NCBI GenBank assembly: GCA_037043235.1
Contig: JAWRVZ010000014.1
Location: forward strand, 434,001-498,000
Length of the DNA: 64,000 nt
Source: Rhodeus uyekii
Taxonomy: Eukaryota; Chordata; Actinopteri; Cypriniformes; Acheilognathidae
Direction: 5' to 3'
Part shown: positions 1 to 10,810 of the stretch, piece by piece
Numbering within the stretch: position 1 is the first letter of the stretch
Layout: each line of letters begins with the position of its first letter
Position numbers and translations under genes: made by a program
The notes under the pieces: generated by a model
What the model was told of the DNA's origin: nothing
What the model saw: only the letters and a program-made list of their open reading frames with translations
Database searches by the model: none

Positions 1-208
1 GAGACGTTAAAAGAAATCATGCTACAGGCAGTTCAAAACTTTTAAAAGTTCCACATTTATGATTGTGCACATTACATTTGTTGTTAAAAGTTTCAACAAC
101 TCAATGCCTTTAAAGAGGAGTTTTAAAATAAATTTAAATAAGTGTTAAATAAAAATGAAGTTTGATTAAATTGTTATGACCAGTAATTTGTGTTTTGTCT
201 CATCTTAG
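1..208. other. AT-rich sequence before a possible splice acceptor
   Basis: No gene or recognisable repeat is seen here. The last 20 bases form a pyrimidine-rich tract ending in AG, which could be a splice acceptor for the short frame that follows. Confidence 0.3.
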
Positions 209-277
209 TCTCCACCATGGTACAAGGCTGATGGAGTAGACAATGGTGATAGCGATTCTGAGATTAAATACAGATAA
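209..277 (+). CDS. Candidate terminal exon of an unidentified host gene
   Basis: A pyrimidine tract ending in TCTCATCTTAG is followed by 22 codons and two adjacent stops (TAATAA). The encoded tail is acidic (DGVDNGDSDSE) and does not resemble any transposon protein I recognise. An AATAAA signal lies about 150 bases downstream at 430-435. Acceptor, short frame, double stop and polyadenylation signal together suit a last exon whose earlier exons lie left of the window. A 69-base open stretch also occurs easily by chance. The protein family is not recognised and the call is tentative. Confidence 0.25.
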   Translation, partial: SPPWYKADGVDNGDSDSEIKYR

Positions 278-850
278 TAAGCTATGCTACTGTTTTGAAT
301 ATGTTAATAGTTTTTACTGATAACATACTGCTGTTATTAACCAGTCTCCCTGTTTTGAACACTATCAGGCAGTTGAAATGACTAAGGTGGTTCTTGAATG
401 CACCTTCCCTAAGCTCCAGAGAATACCTGAATAAAACTCAAAGATCTGCAAAGGGAATGAATGGTGTACAGTGAGCACGAGGCGAATGCCCAATGACAGG
501 TAAGATCCTCTAATGGCCACATAGGGGACAACCTAAGCCAGGGGTTCGCCGCCGCTCCTGGGCATCTACCCAAAAACAGGGGAAGGGAGATATTTTATGT
601 GACAACTGGATGAGAGTTGAGAGGATGTCTGTGGTTGGCTAGTAGCATCCTTCAGAGGGGGGATTTGTAGAAGTCTGCCCCAAAACTGAGTTCCTCCATA
701 CCAGGTCACTGCAACCGCATTCCTTGACAAGTTTCCCCAACTTGTAGAAGATGCCAGGGGGAGACCCTGAAAAGGTTGTTTATAAAGAGATAATGGGAAT
801 GTGCTTTCAAGAGCTGGCTGAGAACATGATGTGATTGACCTTCAGTTGTT
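278..850 (+). other. Region upstream of the envelope-like frame; poly(A) signal and donor-like site
   Basis: No continuous coding frame is visible. An AATAAA hexamer sits at 430-435 and a good splice-donor match (CAGGTAAG) at 497-504. Part of it may be internal sequence of the retroviral element downstream, since the envelope frame opens near 850, but no gag or pol motif is seen. Confidence 0.3.
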
Positions 851-2055
851 GAGGAGACCATAACAAAACTTTATAACATCAAGAACATTTTTTTTTTGGC
901 TTATGGGAAAGAGACAATGCACGTGGAATGCTGTCTGGGTAAATAGATCCAGAAGTGGTTCTTTAAAAACTTCCCTCCTGAACAAACTACAAAATGTAAG
1001 AAAGTCGCAGCAGCTATCACAGGGGTCAAGGATATGCCCATTCCATGGGAACTTTGCAATTCGTCTTTTGTTAAACCCGATTATACCTGGGCTAGTCTTA
1101 TGGATGTTTTGTGTCAATATAATTTTGCTTTGATTATGGCAAACAAAACCATCTTCGAAATGGAACAGTTGCATGACCATCTTGAAACTAAATGTAATAG
1201 CGCCACATCCCTAGCCTACAATGTTACTGCTTGGATGCATATTAACATGTTTTACTTGTTTTTGGAAATAGCAGTCAGTAGAGAGGAAATCTCTCGCATA
1301 CCAGTGACAATTGATGATTTGGCTTGGAGGTATTTTCGACCGTTTCAGGTGTTTATGTGGTCTCAGAGGTCAGATGTAGCGTTAGGAGATGGTTCGATAA
1401 GGAAAATTAATTTCGTCAGTTTTTACGACAGATTCCACCAGTACAAGAGATTAGAGATCTTTCTTCCAAACCAAATTCCAGCGATTGTGCCAACCATAAG
1501 CTGGTACATTCTTTGGGACCTTCATGGTACCCGGCCAAAACGTGCAAACATGGTACTTGTGCTGAATTAGGGTTGTGTTTTGCTAAAATGAAGCGTAAAA
1601 CCAAGTATTATCCAAAATTGAAGTCTGACCGCGTGAATTACATTGAGAAGTTCCTAAAACAAATGAAAGGAACTGAAACGTTCGCAGGCTATGAGTATCT
1701 AAATTCAGTGTGGCTTAGATCAGATGGGACTCCATTTGTCACAGAACCTGACGGGCCTACCAGCATGTCTGTAGCTTTTATGGTCGTGTTCTGCGTAGGG
1801 TCCATGTTCACTGATGTTACAGAAACCGTTGGAGAGTTTGTTGCGTCACCAGAGGACTTGGCCATGGGCATAGTTAAATATCTAGTTTATGCCTTTGGTG
1901 CATGTATTGGATTGGGGATGCTATGTCTGTGTGTATGGATGTGTATCCGTTTTTGTTTTTGTTTGTATGTCTTTAAATCTGCCTGCAGGACTATTAATCC
2001 TGTGGAGGAGGAGATGAGGCTGTTGCAACTGACCAACCGCTTGAACAACAACTGA
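851..2055 (+). pseudogene. Broken envelope-like glycoprotein of an endogenous retrovirus
   Basis: One coding frame is open from about 851, interrupted by a TAG at 944-946, and runs to 1570. The coding signal then moves to another frame that continues to the stop at 2055; the switch lies between about 1390 and 1500. The upstream part has N-glycosylation sequons (NKT, NVT). Around 1480-1580 there is a cysteine-rich patch. The last 60 residues contain a long hydrophobic, cysteine-rich membrane anchor followed by a short charged tail. Length, sequons, anchor and position just before a polypurine tract and LTR suit the surface/transmembrane part of a retroviral Env. No furin site or conserved immunosuppressive motif was identified, so the retroviral genus is unresolved. 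One nonsense codon and one frameshift make it non-functional. Confidence 0.45.
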
Positions 2056-2258
2056 CAAGAGAGAAGCTCAACACCCTGTTGTGAGTGGAAGGTTGGAGAG
2101 CCCCTGCCATGGGGACCGGAATTTTTAGTATCCGGCTTGTCCAAGATGGGGTGAAGAGACAACTGTGACCCGTCAGGGAAGCATGCGTCACCACTCCGGC
2201 CTTCCGTAGCGACCTCACTGGATAGACCAGACGTGGTGGTATTGGACCCCACATTGGT

Positions 2259-2272
2259 CTAAAAGAGGGGAC
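2259..2272 (+). promoter_or_regulatory. Polypurine tract before the 3' LTR
   Basis: The purine run AAAAGAGGGGA lies immediately before the TG that starts the LTR. This is where plus-strand DNA priming occurs in LTR retroelements. It lies about 205 bases after the envelope-like frame. Confidence 0.5.
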
Positions 2273-3072
2273 TGAAGGCAGATACTCAAAATCTCTTGTC
2301 TCTTCTATTTACATTATATATATATTATTTTCTTTTTATTTTCCTTCTCTTATTTCTCTTAGAATGATTGACATATTTGACTATAACCTTGATCAATATC
2401 TTGAATACTTATTTTTATTATTAAATGATTCTAAATGATTTACATTTATAAACAACCATATTATTGTGTAATTGCTCTAATATTCTTCTGATGTCCGCAT
2501 TGTATTTGCCTATGCTAGGGTCTTAGAGGTCATCACGACCCATAGAATGCATGATGGTCCTTCAATTTTAGAAGGAGAACGAGTTATCAGAATGTTTTGG
2601 TTTATAGTTGGAGCCTGAGCCGAGTTCAGCCTTGGAGAAGCTGTGTACGTGTGTGTGTGTTAATATGGTCTGTATTGGTGAGGTGATTAGCTGGCACCAT
2701 AAAACTTGTTGTTCTCGACGAGCCACGTCACGAACCCATCAACCATGTGATCAACAAAGATATGCTTCAGACTGTCTGCTCTTGTGTGGAAAATAACTAG
2801 TTTTGTTTATCCTTCTTTCTTTCTTAGCCAATCAGAATCATTTAAACGTCATCAATGACGTGGTTAGCACCCTCTGTTAGAGTATAATTGCTGTAACAAT
2901 GTTATTGTATGTGGGGCGGCCTACAAACTCCTTGTGAGACCTGAAGCTGGCTTCTGCTGATGAAACTGCAAACTAAACCTCACTAAAATTTCTTCTGTTG
3001 ACTGCACTTCTGACTCCTGGTCTTCATTCAACATATCTGGTCCTCAGGTCTTAACTGTAAATTCCCCTACAG
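2273..3072 (+). repeat. 3' LTR (about 800 bp) of the envelope-bearing element
   Basis: The LTR starts with TG directly after the polypurine tract and ends in CCCCTACA. The 3' boundary is supported by a second, inverted copy at 12512-14822, whose similarity stops at the same bases. Shared landmarks include a short GT run near 2650, a TATAAT-like box near 2881 and the segment around 2990-3072. The 5' third (2273-2590) aligns poorly with the inverted copy, so that boundary rests on the polypurine tract alone. Bases 3073-3320 hold nothing I recognise apart from an AATAAA near 3110. Confidence 0.5.
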
Positions 3073-3320
3073 AGGAAAAATTGTCGAAACTCGTTAAATC
3101 ATCCCTTTAATAAATATTGTCTATATCAGAGGAGAACTGGTCCCCTGACTGAGCATGTTTCATCCTAGGTTTTTTCTCCATTATTTTCTTAATTCTGTCA
3201 CCTGCTGGTTTTTAGGTTCCTTGTCACTGTAACCTCTGGCTTGCTTAGTTGGGGATACTTAACATTATTGATTTGCCTGCTGTTCTAAAGCTGCTGTACA
3301 TCCAAAACAAATCTCTATTG

Positions 3321-3400
3321 CAGGGGTCGGGAATCTATGGCTCGCGAGTCATATATGACTCTTTTGATGACTGCATATGGCTCTTTTGACGCCGCCGCCC
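3321..3400 (+). mobile_element. Terminal fragment of a hAT-type transposon
   Basis: The segment opens with CAGGGGTCGGGAATCTATGG, the style of terminus seen in Charlie/SPIN-like hAT elements. No matching opposite terminus is seen, so it is a fragment. From 3401 to 3532 the DNA is GC-rich and includes a roughly 48-bp unit present twice (GGAGGACAGGCAGAT and GGAGGACAGGTAGAT). The upstream part of the gypsy LTR seems to have been replaced here. Confidence 0.45.
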
Positions 3401-3532
3401 CCCGTCGACAGATCGATCACTCCTCTACTTATGCGTTTGGAGGACAGGCAGATTGCGCCGCCACTTCCGCGTTCGGAGGACAGGTAGATCACACCGGCGC
3501 CCAACCCCCAACTACTGGTCACTACATCACTA

Positions 3533-3654
3533 CTGGTTTGTCTTTGGACTGCTACTGTGTTATCGACTCATTGCCTGGTTTCTGTCTCTGATCTGAATTG
3601 CCCTAATAAAACACTGCACATGGATTCTAACATGGCTTCAGCTCATTCCTTACA
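3533..3654 (+). repeat. 5' LTR remnant of the gypsy element
   Basis: Only the downstream end of the LTR survives. It matches 10960-11082 with about four substitutions and carries the CCTAATAAAAC polyadenylation signal at 3601-3611. The shared segment runs past the first gag ATG at 3620. No tRNA-type primer site follows the repeat. Confidence 0.7.
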
Positions 3655-4491
3655 GAATACTTCGCCTCCAGTGAACCAAGCAGAAGTTTCTGAGCTCCAA
3701 GGAGAAGTAAAGTGATTAAAGAATACCAGGAACAGCTTGACAAGCTTCAATCTGCCAATGAATACCTGACCCACTACATTCGATCCCTTCCTCCACCCAT
3801 GCCAGCAACAGTAAGTTTTGCCATACCTGATGAGTTTGATGGTTCAGCTGAACAGTGTTGAGGGTTTGTTCGACAAGTGGAGATTTATTTTGAAAACCAG
3901 GAAGACCAGTTTAATTCTGATGGGAAGAAATGTGCTTTCCTAATGACACTTTTCTCTGGTAAAGTGATTGATTGGGCCACGGCAGTTTGGGAAACTGATT
4001 TGAGGTTTCGATCTTCATATGATTACTTCATTCATCAGCTTGTATTCGAGAGGTGTTCGAATATCCTGTTGGGGGCAAAGTATATCTGACTATGTATATC
4101 TACCCAACTGCTTCAAATGTCTCAGGGCAATTGTACTGCAGCGGAGTATGCCATTGAGTTCAGGACACTTGCAGCGCAGAGCGGATGGAAGGATGTTTTA
4201 CTGAAGGCTGTGTTTCAACAAAGTCTAAATACTGATCTTCAAACCGAACTGGCCTGCAAGGGTGATAATTCTTCTTTCTCTGACTATGTAACACTTGCTA
4301 TCAAAATTGACAACCTCATGAGAAATACTCCCAAGAAGAGATCTCCTCGATGGTCGCGGTTAAGCTCCCCGGCCACACATCTGTTACCCCATGTTCCTCA
4401 GTTTACCACAAAACCTGAATCCAGGCCCAGCCTAGAACCCAAGCAGCAGGGGCTCTCCAGTTTCCATTTCTCCCAAATAAGTCATTTATAA
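3620..4491 (+). pseudogene. Degenerate gag of the gypsy element
   Basis: The frame opens with an ATG at 3620 inside the terminal repeat and hits a stop at about 3713. Coding similarity continues in shifted frames at 3877-4089 and 4117-4491. The middle part has the pattern of fish gypsy capsids (EIYFENQEDQF, then a KVIDWATAVW segment), matching a GKASDWATAVW segment in the gag at 43687-43965. The end is basic (NTPKKRSPRWSR). No intact CCHC knuckle is visible. At least two frameshifts and several stops break it. The product would be the structural shell of the retrotransposon particle. Confidence 0.75.
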
Positions 4492-4507
4492 ATCACTCAA
4501 ATAAGTC

Positions 4508-4732
4508 AATCCCTTCCCTGTCCAGTTAACTACTGAAAGTAGTTCTGTTGAATTGACAGCGCTGATTGACTCAGGAGCAGCCCTGAACCTTATTCACGAG
4601 GAACTCATTACCAAGCTCAACATTCCTACTCAACCCTGTAAACCACCCATAAAGATCAGTGCTATCAACGCGCCCATTGGAAGTGGTATTACTAAACAGA
4701 CACAGCCCCTGCATCTCCTTTTACGTCGTTAA
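4508..4732 (+). pseudogene. Aspartic protease remnant of the gypsy element
   Basis: An open stretch carries the retropepsin signature with active-site triad D-S-G at 4568-4576, in the context LIDSGAALNLI. The frame ends at a stop near 4730. A downstream flap-type region (DVILGFPW-like, near 4750) is present but in another frame. The enzyme would process the Gag-Pol polyprotein. Position between gag and RT is the normal gypsy order. Confidence 0.7.
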
Positions 4733-4920
4733 CTCGCCCAGCCATGATGTCATCCTTGGCTTTCCCTGGCTATTTACCCAGTTATCTCCTGGCATTCTGG
4801 TGAGCTGACTCATTGGTCAGAATTCTGTTTTGCAGAATGCAAATGCACTGTATGCATTTGAACGTAGCCCAGCCCTGTTTCACTACGAGTGTTGAAAGCC
4901 CAGATACCAAACAAACCACA

Positions 4921-5990
4921 AAAATTCCAGACTGTTATAATGACCTAGCCGAAGTGTTTAGTAAAACCAAGGCCACTCAACTTCCCCCGCATCGACCTTG
5001 GGACTGCGCTATTGACCTTTTGTCTGGAGTTGACCATACTTCGCAAGAGTAAAGTGTATTCCCTATCCTGTAACAAAACTCAGGCCATGGAGGAGTACAT
5101 AGACGAAGCCTTGAACTCTGGGTTTATACATCCTTATACTTCACCAGCTGCCACAGGGTTTTTCTTTGTGGAGAAAAAGAGGAGAGGCTTGCGGTCATGT
5201 ATAGATTACAGGGGATTAAATAATTTCTCTGTTAGGTTTCGTTCTCCCCTCCCAATGGTTCCTGCAGCCCTAGAGCAGTTATGTGAAGCCACAATCTACA
5301 CGAAACTTGATCTCAGAAGTACGTATAATTTGATCCGAATTTGTGAAGGGGATGAATGGAAGACGGCTTTCCTCACCACTAGAGGGTACTATGAATACCT
5401 CGTTATGCCCTATGGCCTTCCTAATGCCCCTGCAGTTTTCCAGTCCTTTATCAATGAGATCTTTCGAGACCTCCTGAACAAATATGTTGTGGCCTACATC
5501 GATGACATTTTTGTATATTCCAAGTCTGAAGCCGATCATGTTAGTCATGTCAAGACCGTACTCACCCGCCTACTAGAGAACCAACTGTATGTTAAGACTG
5601 AAAAGTGTGAATTTCATGTGAAGCACACTACCTTCCTGGGTTACGATATTAGCCCTCAAGGCGTGAAGATTGATGAGTCCAAGGTCCAAGAATGGCCCCA
5701 AGCTCACAGCTCACAGAATGGCCCCAAGCTCACAGAATGGCCCCAACCCACTACGATAAAAGAACTGCAGAGATTCCTAGGTTTCACAAAACTTCACAGA
5801 CGCTTCATTAGGAACTACAGTGAGGTTGCGTCTCCTCTGACATCACTCTTAAAAGGCAAATCTGCAAAACTCAAATGGTCTGATAAAGCCAACCAGGCTT
5901 TTAAGCAACTCAAGAACAAGTTTACCACTGCTTCCATTCTTAAACATCCTAATCCCAATCTTCCCTTTATAGTGGAGGTAGATGCTTCAG
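4921..5990 (+). pseudogene. Reverse transcriptase of the gypsy element, truncated by LINE insertion
   Basis: RT motifs follow in order: a substrate-binding segment (CIDYRGLN), motif A (TKLDLRSTYNLIRI), motif B (MPYGLPNAPAVFQSF), catalytic Y-I-D-D at 5495-5506, then LGF and the start of RNase H (EVDAS). One frame is open from about 5012 through the LINE junction; the stretch before it (LPPHRPWDCAIDL, 4980-5020) is in another frame. An in-frame duplication of about 30 bases near 5692-5750 repeats EWPQ before PTTIKELQRFLGF. The frame is cut after the first RNase H aspartate codons, where a LINE inserted. Confidence 0.88.
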
Positions 5991-8900
5991 GGGGTGTATG
6001 GGGTGTGCAGGGAGGGGTAGTACCTCTGGCATGGGGGTTTTGTCGTGCTCTTCTAGGGCAGCTCGCCAGCCTTTGGTCCCCACCTGCCACCCAGCTCTCA
6101 CTTGTGGCTCCCCGTAGCTGTTTACATGCGACAGCGGCCACACCCCGGGCAACGACTTCGACAGGTCGGCTAAACCGAGTGAGGGTAACCGTCAGGTCAT
6201 AGACCCTCGGTGATTAGGGCTTTGCTCACTCAGCATGTGAAGACTGCTTCGGTGGATCAGGCGGAAGAAACCTATAGTATGGTTCAACGGCTGAGAAGGC
6301 GTTGCAGCAAGGCACTGTGGAGTGCTGAGGGCGTGTTAGAGCACAAGGAACAACACGGCCATCCAATGCAGCTGAGGAAGACTCCAGGTGTAACGACTCT
6401 TCGTGCCACTGGGTTCAGGCTTCCAAGGCCGAGAGAGTGGGACTGTCTACGTGCACAGGCCTTTCCACTTTAATCTCCTTCACGCACAGGTTTCTTTATG
6501 CACACTCATCAAAGTCCTACGGCGATGGGGGAGTGGCGAAGCGACAGGTGGAGGTGACCACTGGCAGTCGTAGCCACAATCCTGCACGTAGGCGGCCCGT
6601 GGACCAGTGGTCGTTTCTCTTTGTACCTGGGGCAGCAGAGAGATCCGGCAGCATCCTGGGCGTCTGAGCAGTCCTCTTTAGGACAGCACTGCTCACCCTA
6701 ATTAAGGGAGGGGACTAGAAAAGGTGTCCTAAACATTGCCTGCCCTATACGCACCTGGTCAGCAAGCCGCAGCTGACAGGTCATCCTACTCAGCGGTCGA
6801 AACCAAATCAAAACAAAGAAAAAGAAACTCCTTCTGGGAGCATGGAACGTCAGAACACTCTTGGACAGGGACAACACGCAAAGACCTGAGAGAAGATCAG
6901 CTTTAGTCGCGAAAGAATTGGCGCGATATAACATAGACATCGCAGCCCTGAGTGAAACTCGTCTCTATGAAGAAGGATCACTCACAGAACCTGCCAGTGG
7001 CTACACCTTCTTTTGGAAAGGTAGAGCCCAGAACGAAGACCGGATACATGGCGTCGGTCTAGCCATCAAGACAAGTCTGCTGAAACAGTTGCCAGACCTG
7101 CCTGTCGGCATCAGCGAGAGACTCATGAAGATCCGCCTGCCTCTCAGCAAAGACCGGCATGCCACAATCATCAGCGCTTATGCACCCACACTGACAAGCG
7201 CCGAAGAGACCATCGAGCAGTTCTACTCCGACCTAAGTGCCGTCCTGCACTCTGTGCCTGCCAACGACAAGCTGATACTGCTTGGGGATTTTAACGCCCG
7301 CGTTGGCCAGGACCACGCCAGATGGGAAGGAGTGCTCGGCAAGCACGGCGTGGGCAAGATGAATAACAACGGCCTGTTGCTGCTCAGTAAGTGCGCAGAG
7401 TTCGAACTCACCATCACGAACACCAACTTTAGACTTGCAAACAAGTACAAGACGACGTGGATGCACCCCCGATCAAAACAGTGGCATCTCATAGACTACG
7501 TCATTGTGCGCCAGAGAGACATCCAGGATGTACTGATCACACGAGCGATGAGAGGAGCCGAGTGCTGGACAGATCACCGCCTGGTCAGAGCGACGCTTCA
7601 TATGCGCATCGCGCCCCACCACCAAAAGCGCCCCAGGACAGTCCGCACAGCCTTCAACACCAGCCGCCTACAACAGCAATCCTACCTACAGTCGTTCCAG
7701 TCTCGCCTGGATGACAAGCTGTCTGCCAATGGACCATTGACTGGAAGCCCAACCGAGAAATGGAACCAGTTCAAAGAAGTGGTGACAGAGGCAGCAATGA
7801 CAGTCCTAGGCTCCAAGCATCGAAAAAACCAAGACTGGTTCGATGAGAACAACAGCGCCATTGAAGAACTTCTGAACAAAAAGAATAAGGCTTTCGTAGA
7901 ATGGCAAAATGACCCTAAGTCTGCTTCAAAGAAAGACAGATTTAAGTCCCTCCAAGCTACGGCACAGCGGGAAATCAGGATGATGCAGGACCAATGGTGG
8001 AACAGAAAGGCAGAGGAGGTCCAGCGCTATGCTGATACCAATGACTCAAAGCAGTTTTTTGGTGCCCTAAAGACCATCTACGGCCCGTTAAAATCTGGTA
8101 TAACCCCTCTACTCTCCTCTGATGGTGTCACCCTTATCAAGGATAAGCAAGGCATCAACGAGAGGTGGAAAGATCACTTCAGCCAGCTTCTCAACTTACC
8201 ATCGTCAGTTGACCAGGCAGCCCTTGACCTAATCCCCCAAAACCCCATCCTCAACCATTTGGGTGACCTTCCCTCCTTGGAAGAAATCCAGAAGGCCACC
8301 AAGCAGATGAGCGCAGGCAAAGCAGCCGGGAAGGACGGAATTCCAGCCGAGCTGTTCAAAGCCTTGAGCGGAGAGGCCCTGCAAACATTCCAATCAGTTC
8401 TGTCAAGTATCTGGGAAGAGGAAGACATGCCAGCAGAACTCCGAGACGCCTCCATTGTTGCCCTGTATAAGAACAAAGGCAGCCGATCAGTATGCGGCAA
8501 CTACAGAGGCATATCGCTTCTCTCAATTGCCGGAAAGATTCTTGCCCGCGTCATGCTCAACAGACTCCTAACATCTGTCTCTGAGCAGAACCTCCCTGAG
8601 TCTCAGTGCGGCTTCCGCCCGGACCGCAGCACCATTGACATGGTCTTCACGGTGAGACAGATACAAGAGAAGTGCCTTGAGCAGAACCTGCATCTCTACA
8701 CCATCTTCATAGACCTGACGAAGGCATTCGACACGGTGAACAGAGAAGCCTTGTGGATCATCCTCGGCAAGCTCGGCTGTCCAGCAAAATTTGTGAAACT
8801 GATCCAACTATTTCACAACAACATGACAGGAGAGGTCCTATCGGGAGGAGAGTCTTCGGACCGCTTCAACATCTCTAACGGCGTCAAACAAGGCTGCGTC

Positions 8901-10059
8901 CTCGCCCCAGTGCTGTTCAACCTCTTCTTCACCCAGGTACTATTACATGCAGTGAGAGATCTGAACCTAGGTGTACCTCAAATACCGCCTGGACGGATCA
9001 CTGTTCGACCTCCGTCGCTTGGCCGCCAAAACAAAAACGCTTGAAAGACTAATCCTTGAAGCTCTCTTCGCTGACGACTGCGCCCTCATGGCCCACCAGG
9101 AGAATCATCTGCAAACCATCGTGGACAGGTTCTCCACTGCAACAAAGCTGTTTGGACTGACGATCAGCCTCAGTAAGACAGAAGTATTGTTCCAGCCGGC
9201 ACCGGGTTCTACATTCAACCAGCCGTGCATCACCATTGACGGCACGCAGCTTGCCAACGTCAGCACCTTCAAGTACTTGGGCAGCACCATCTCAAGTGAC
9301 GGAACTCTGGACCAGGAAATCAATGCCAGGATCCAGAAGGCTAGCCAGGCACTTGGAAGACTGCGATCTAAAGTTTTACAGCACAGCGGTGTCACTCTTG
9401 CCACCAAGCTCAAAGTCTACAGAGCAGTGGTTCTCACCTCCCTCCTGTATGGCTGTGAAACGTGGACACTGTACCGGAAGCACATGAAGCAGTTGGAACA
9501 ATTCCATCAACGCTCCCTCCGGTCCATCATGAGGATCCGTTGGCAGGACAGGGTGTCTAACCAGGAAGTCCTCGATAAAGCGAACCTCACCAGCATCGAA
9601 ACCACGATCCTCAGATCCCAACTGCGTTGGTCCGGCCATGTCATTCGCATGAACTCCCAGCGAATACCAAGGCAGGTGTTCTACGGCGAGCTGGCCTCTG
9701 GAACCAGGAAACAAGGCCGCCCAAAGAAGCGCTACAAGGACCAACTTAAAGCCAATCTCAAATGGACTGGCCTGAAACCAAAAGAGCTGGAGCCTGCCGC
9801 CACTGACAGAACTACTTGGAGAGCGCTCACCGAACAAGCTGCCACTTCTTTCGAAGATGACCGCCGCCGCCGCCAAGCAGCTGCACGCGAGCGGCGACAC
9901 AGAGCTGCTGCTGCCCCATCTTCAACCACTGGCGTCCCTTGCCCCTGCTGCAACAGACTTTGCGCTTCGGACTTCGGGCTACGGAGCCACTTGAGAGCAC
10001 ACCGTAGATGATTGCACAAAGAAAATGTCATCCTCGGAAACCGAGAGACTACCAAGATG
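5991..10059 (+). mobile_element. Non-LTR retrotransposon (APE/RT type) inserted in the gypsy RNase H
   Basis: The element is bounded by an 11-bp target-site duplication, agatgcttcag, at 5980-5990 and 10060-10070. It has a GC-rich leader of about 0.8 kb (5991-6775), one long coding region (6776-10011) and a very short 3' end without a poly(A) tail. The gypsy RNase H codons DAS are interrupted and resume exactly after it, which proves insertion. A short tail, a single APE+RT ORF and the style of the RT point to an RTE-like or related clade, but the clade needs a phylogeny. It looks nearly full length with one frameshift. Confidence 0.85.
6776..10011 (+). pseudogene. LINE ORF: AP endonuclease, reverse transcriptase, C-terminal zinc finger
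   Basis: The frame is open from a stop near 6775 but has no ATG before the first conserved motif (AWNVRTLLD, about 6840). Endonuclease motifs follow: ALSETRLYEEG, LLGDFNARVG, IDYVIV and WTDHRLV. RT motifs are GISLLS, CGFRPDRSTID, DLTKAFDTVN, GVKQGCVLAP and the catalytic F-A-D-D at 9067-9078. A one-base-type frameshift near 8970, between the GVKQGCVLAP motif and FADD, moves the reading from one frame (to 9044) to another (to 10011). The C-terminus has a helical thumb-like region (CETWTLY, LRWSGHV, GRPKKRY), an arginine-rich stretch and a C2H2-type finger (CPCCNRLC then HLRAHRR). The protein would nick target DNA and copy LINE RNA onto it. The frameshift makes this copy inactive. Confidence 0.85.
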
Positions 10060-10730
10060 AGATGCTTCAGACTGTGGAATAGGAGCCGTTCTCTCTCAAC
10101 GTCATGGCCAGCCAGGTAAACTCCACCCTTGTGCATTCTTCTCGAGAAAACTGAATTCTGCTGAACAAAAATATTATGTGGGGAATAAGGAGCTGTTATC
10201 TATGAAGGCAGCTATTTTTGTGACAGGATTTTTTGTTTTTGATTTGTTTTCCTTTAATGTTTGTCTTGTAATATTTTATGTGTGAAATTTTGTATGCTGC
10301 CTTTTGGGCCCGGACTCCCTGGTTGAAGAGATTTGTATCTCAATGGGATTATTCCTGGTAAAATATGGGTAAAATAAAATAAAAATTGAGGAGTGGAGGC
10401 ATTGGTTAGAGGGGCCACTCACCCCTTTCAGGTGATCACAAAAATCTTGAATACATAAAGAGTGCTAAACACCTGAATCCCCACCAAGCTTGCTGGTCTC
10501 TATTTTTTACTCACTTCCAGTTTACAGTCACATACAGACCAGGCAGTAAGAATAGTAATGCTGATGCCCTATCCAGACGCCATGACCTTCCGGTGGAAAA
10601 TATCTCACCTGAGCCCATCCTTCCTCCAGCAGTCATTATAGCCCCAGTCTCTTGGGACCTCATGGAAGAGATTCAACGAGCTCAGCAACAAGAACCACCC
10701 CCAGCCAACTGCCCATTAAACAAGCAGTAA
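10060..10730 (+). pseudogene. RNase H and start of integrase of the gypsy element
   Basis: The segment continues the RNase H domain after the LINE: DASDCGIGAVLSQR, CAFFSRKL and a KELLSMKAA helix, then a LINE tail insertion, then HLNPHQARW-like sequence and the domain end ADALSRR near 10560. A linker follows (PAVIIAPVSWDLMEEI), which normally precedes the integrase HHCC zinc finger, but the zinc finger and catalytic core are absent. The homologous minus-strand element (40-44 kb) keeps these parts, so they were deleted here. Several frameshifts and stops are present. Confidence 0.8.
10216..10384 (+). mobile_element. 5'-truncated LINE 3' tail (L2/CR1 type)
   Basis: About 170 bases split the gypsy RNase H between a KAAI codon run and EEWRHW. 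The insert ends with a segment containing AGATTTGTATCTCAATGGGA and a TAAAATAAAATAAAA tail, the style of fish L2/CR1 LINE 3' ends. No coding sequence is present. Confidence 0.6.
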
Positions 10731-10810
10731 TGCCATGCCAGCAGAGGGAGACCTCATCCGAGTTCTTGTACCGCTTCCTCTGCATCTACTTCCTTTCTAG
10801 CAGCCATATT

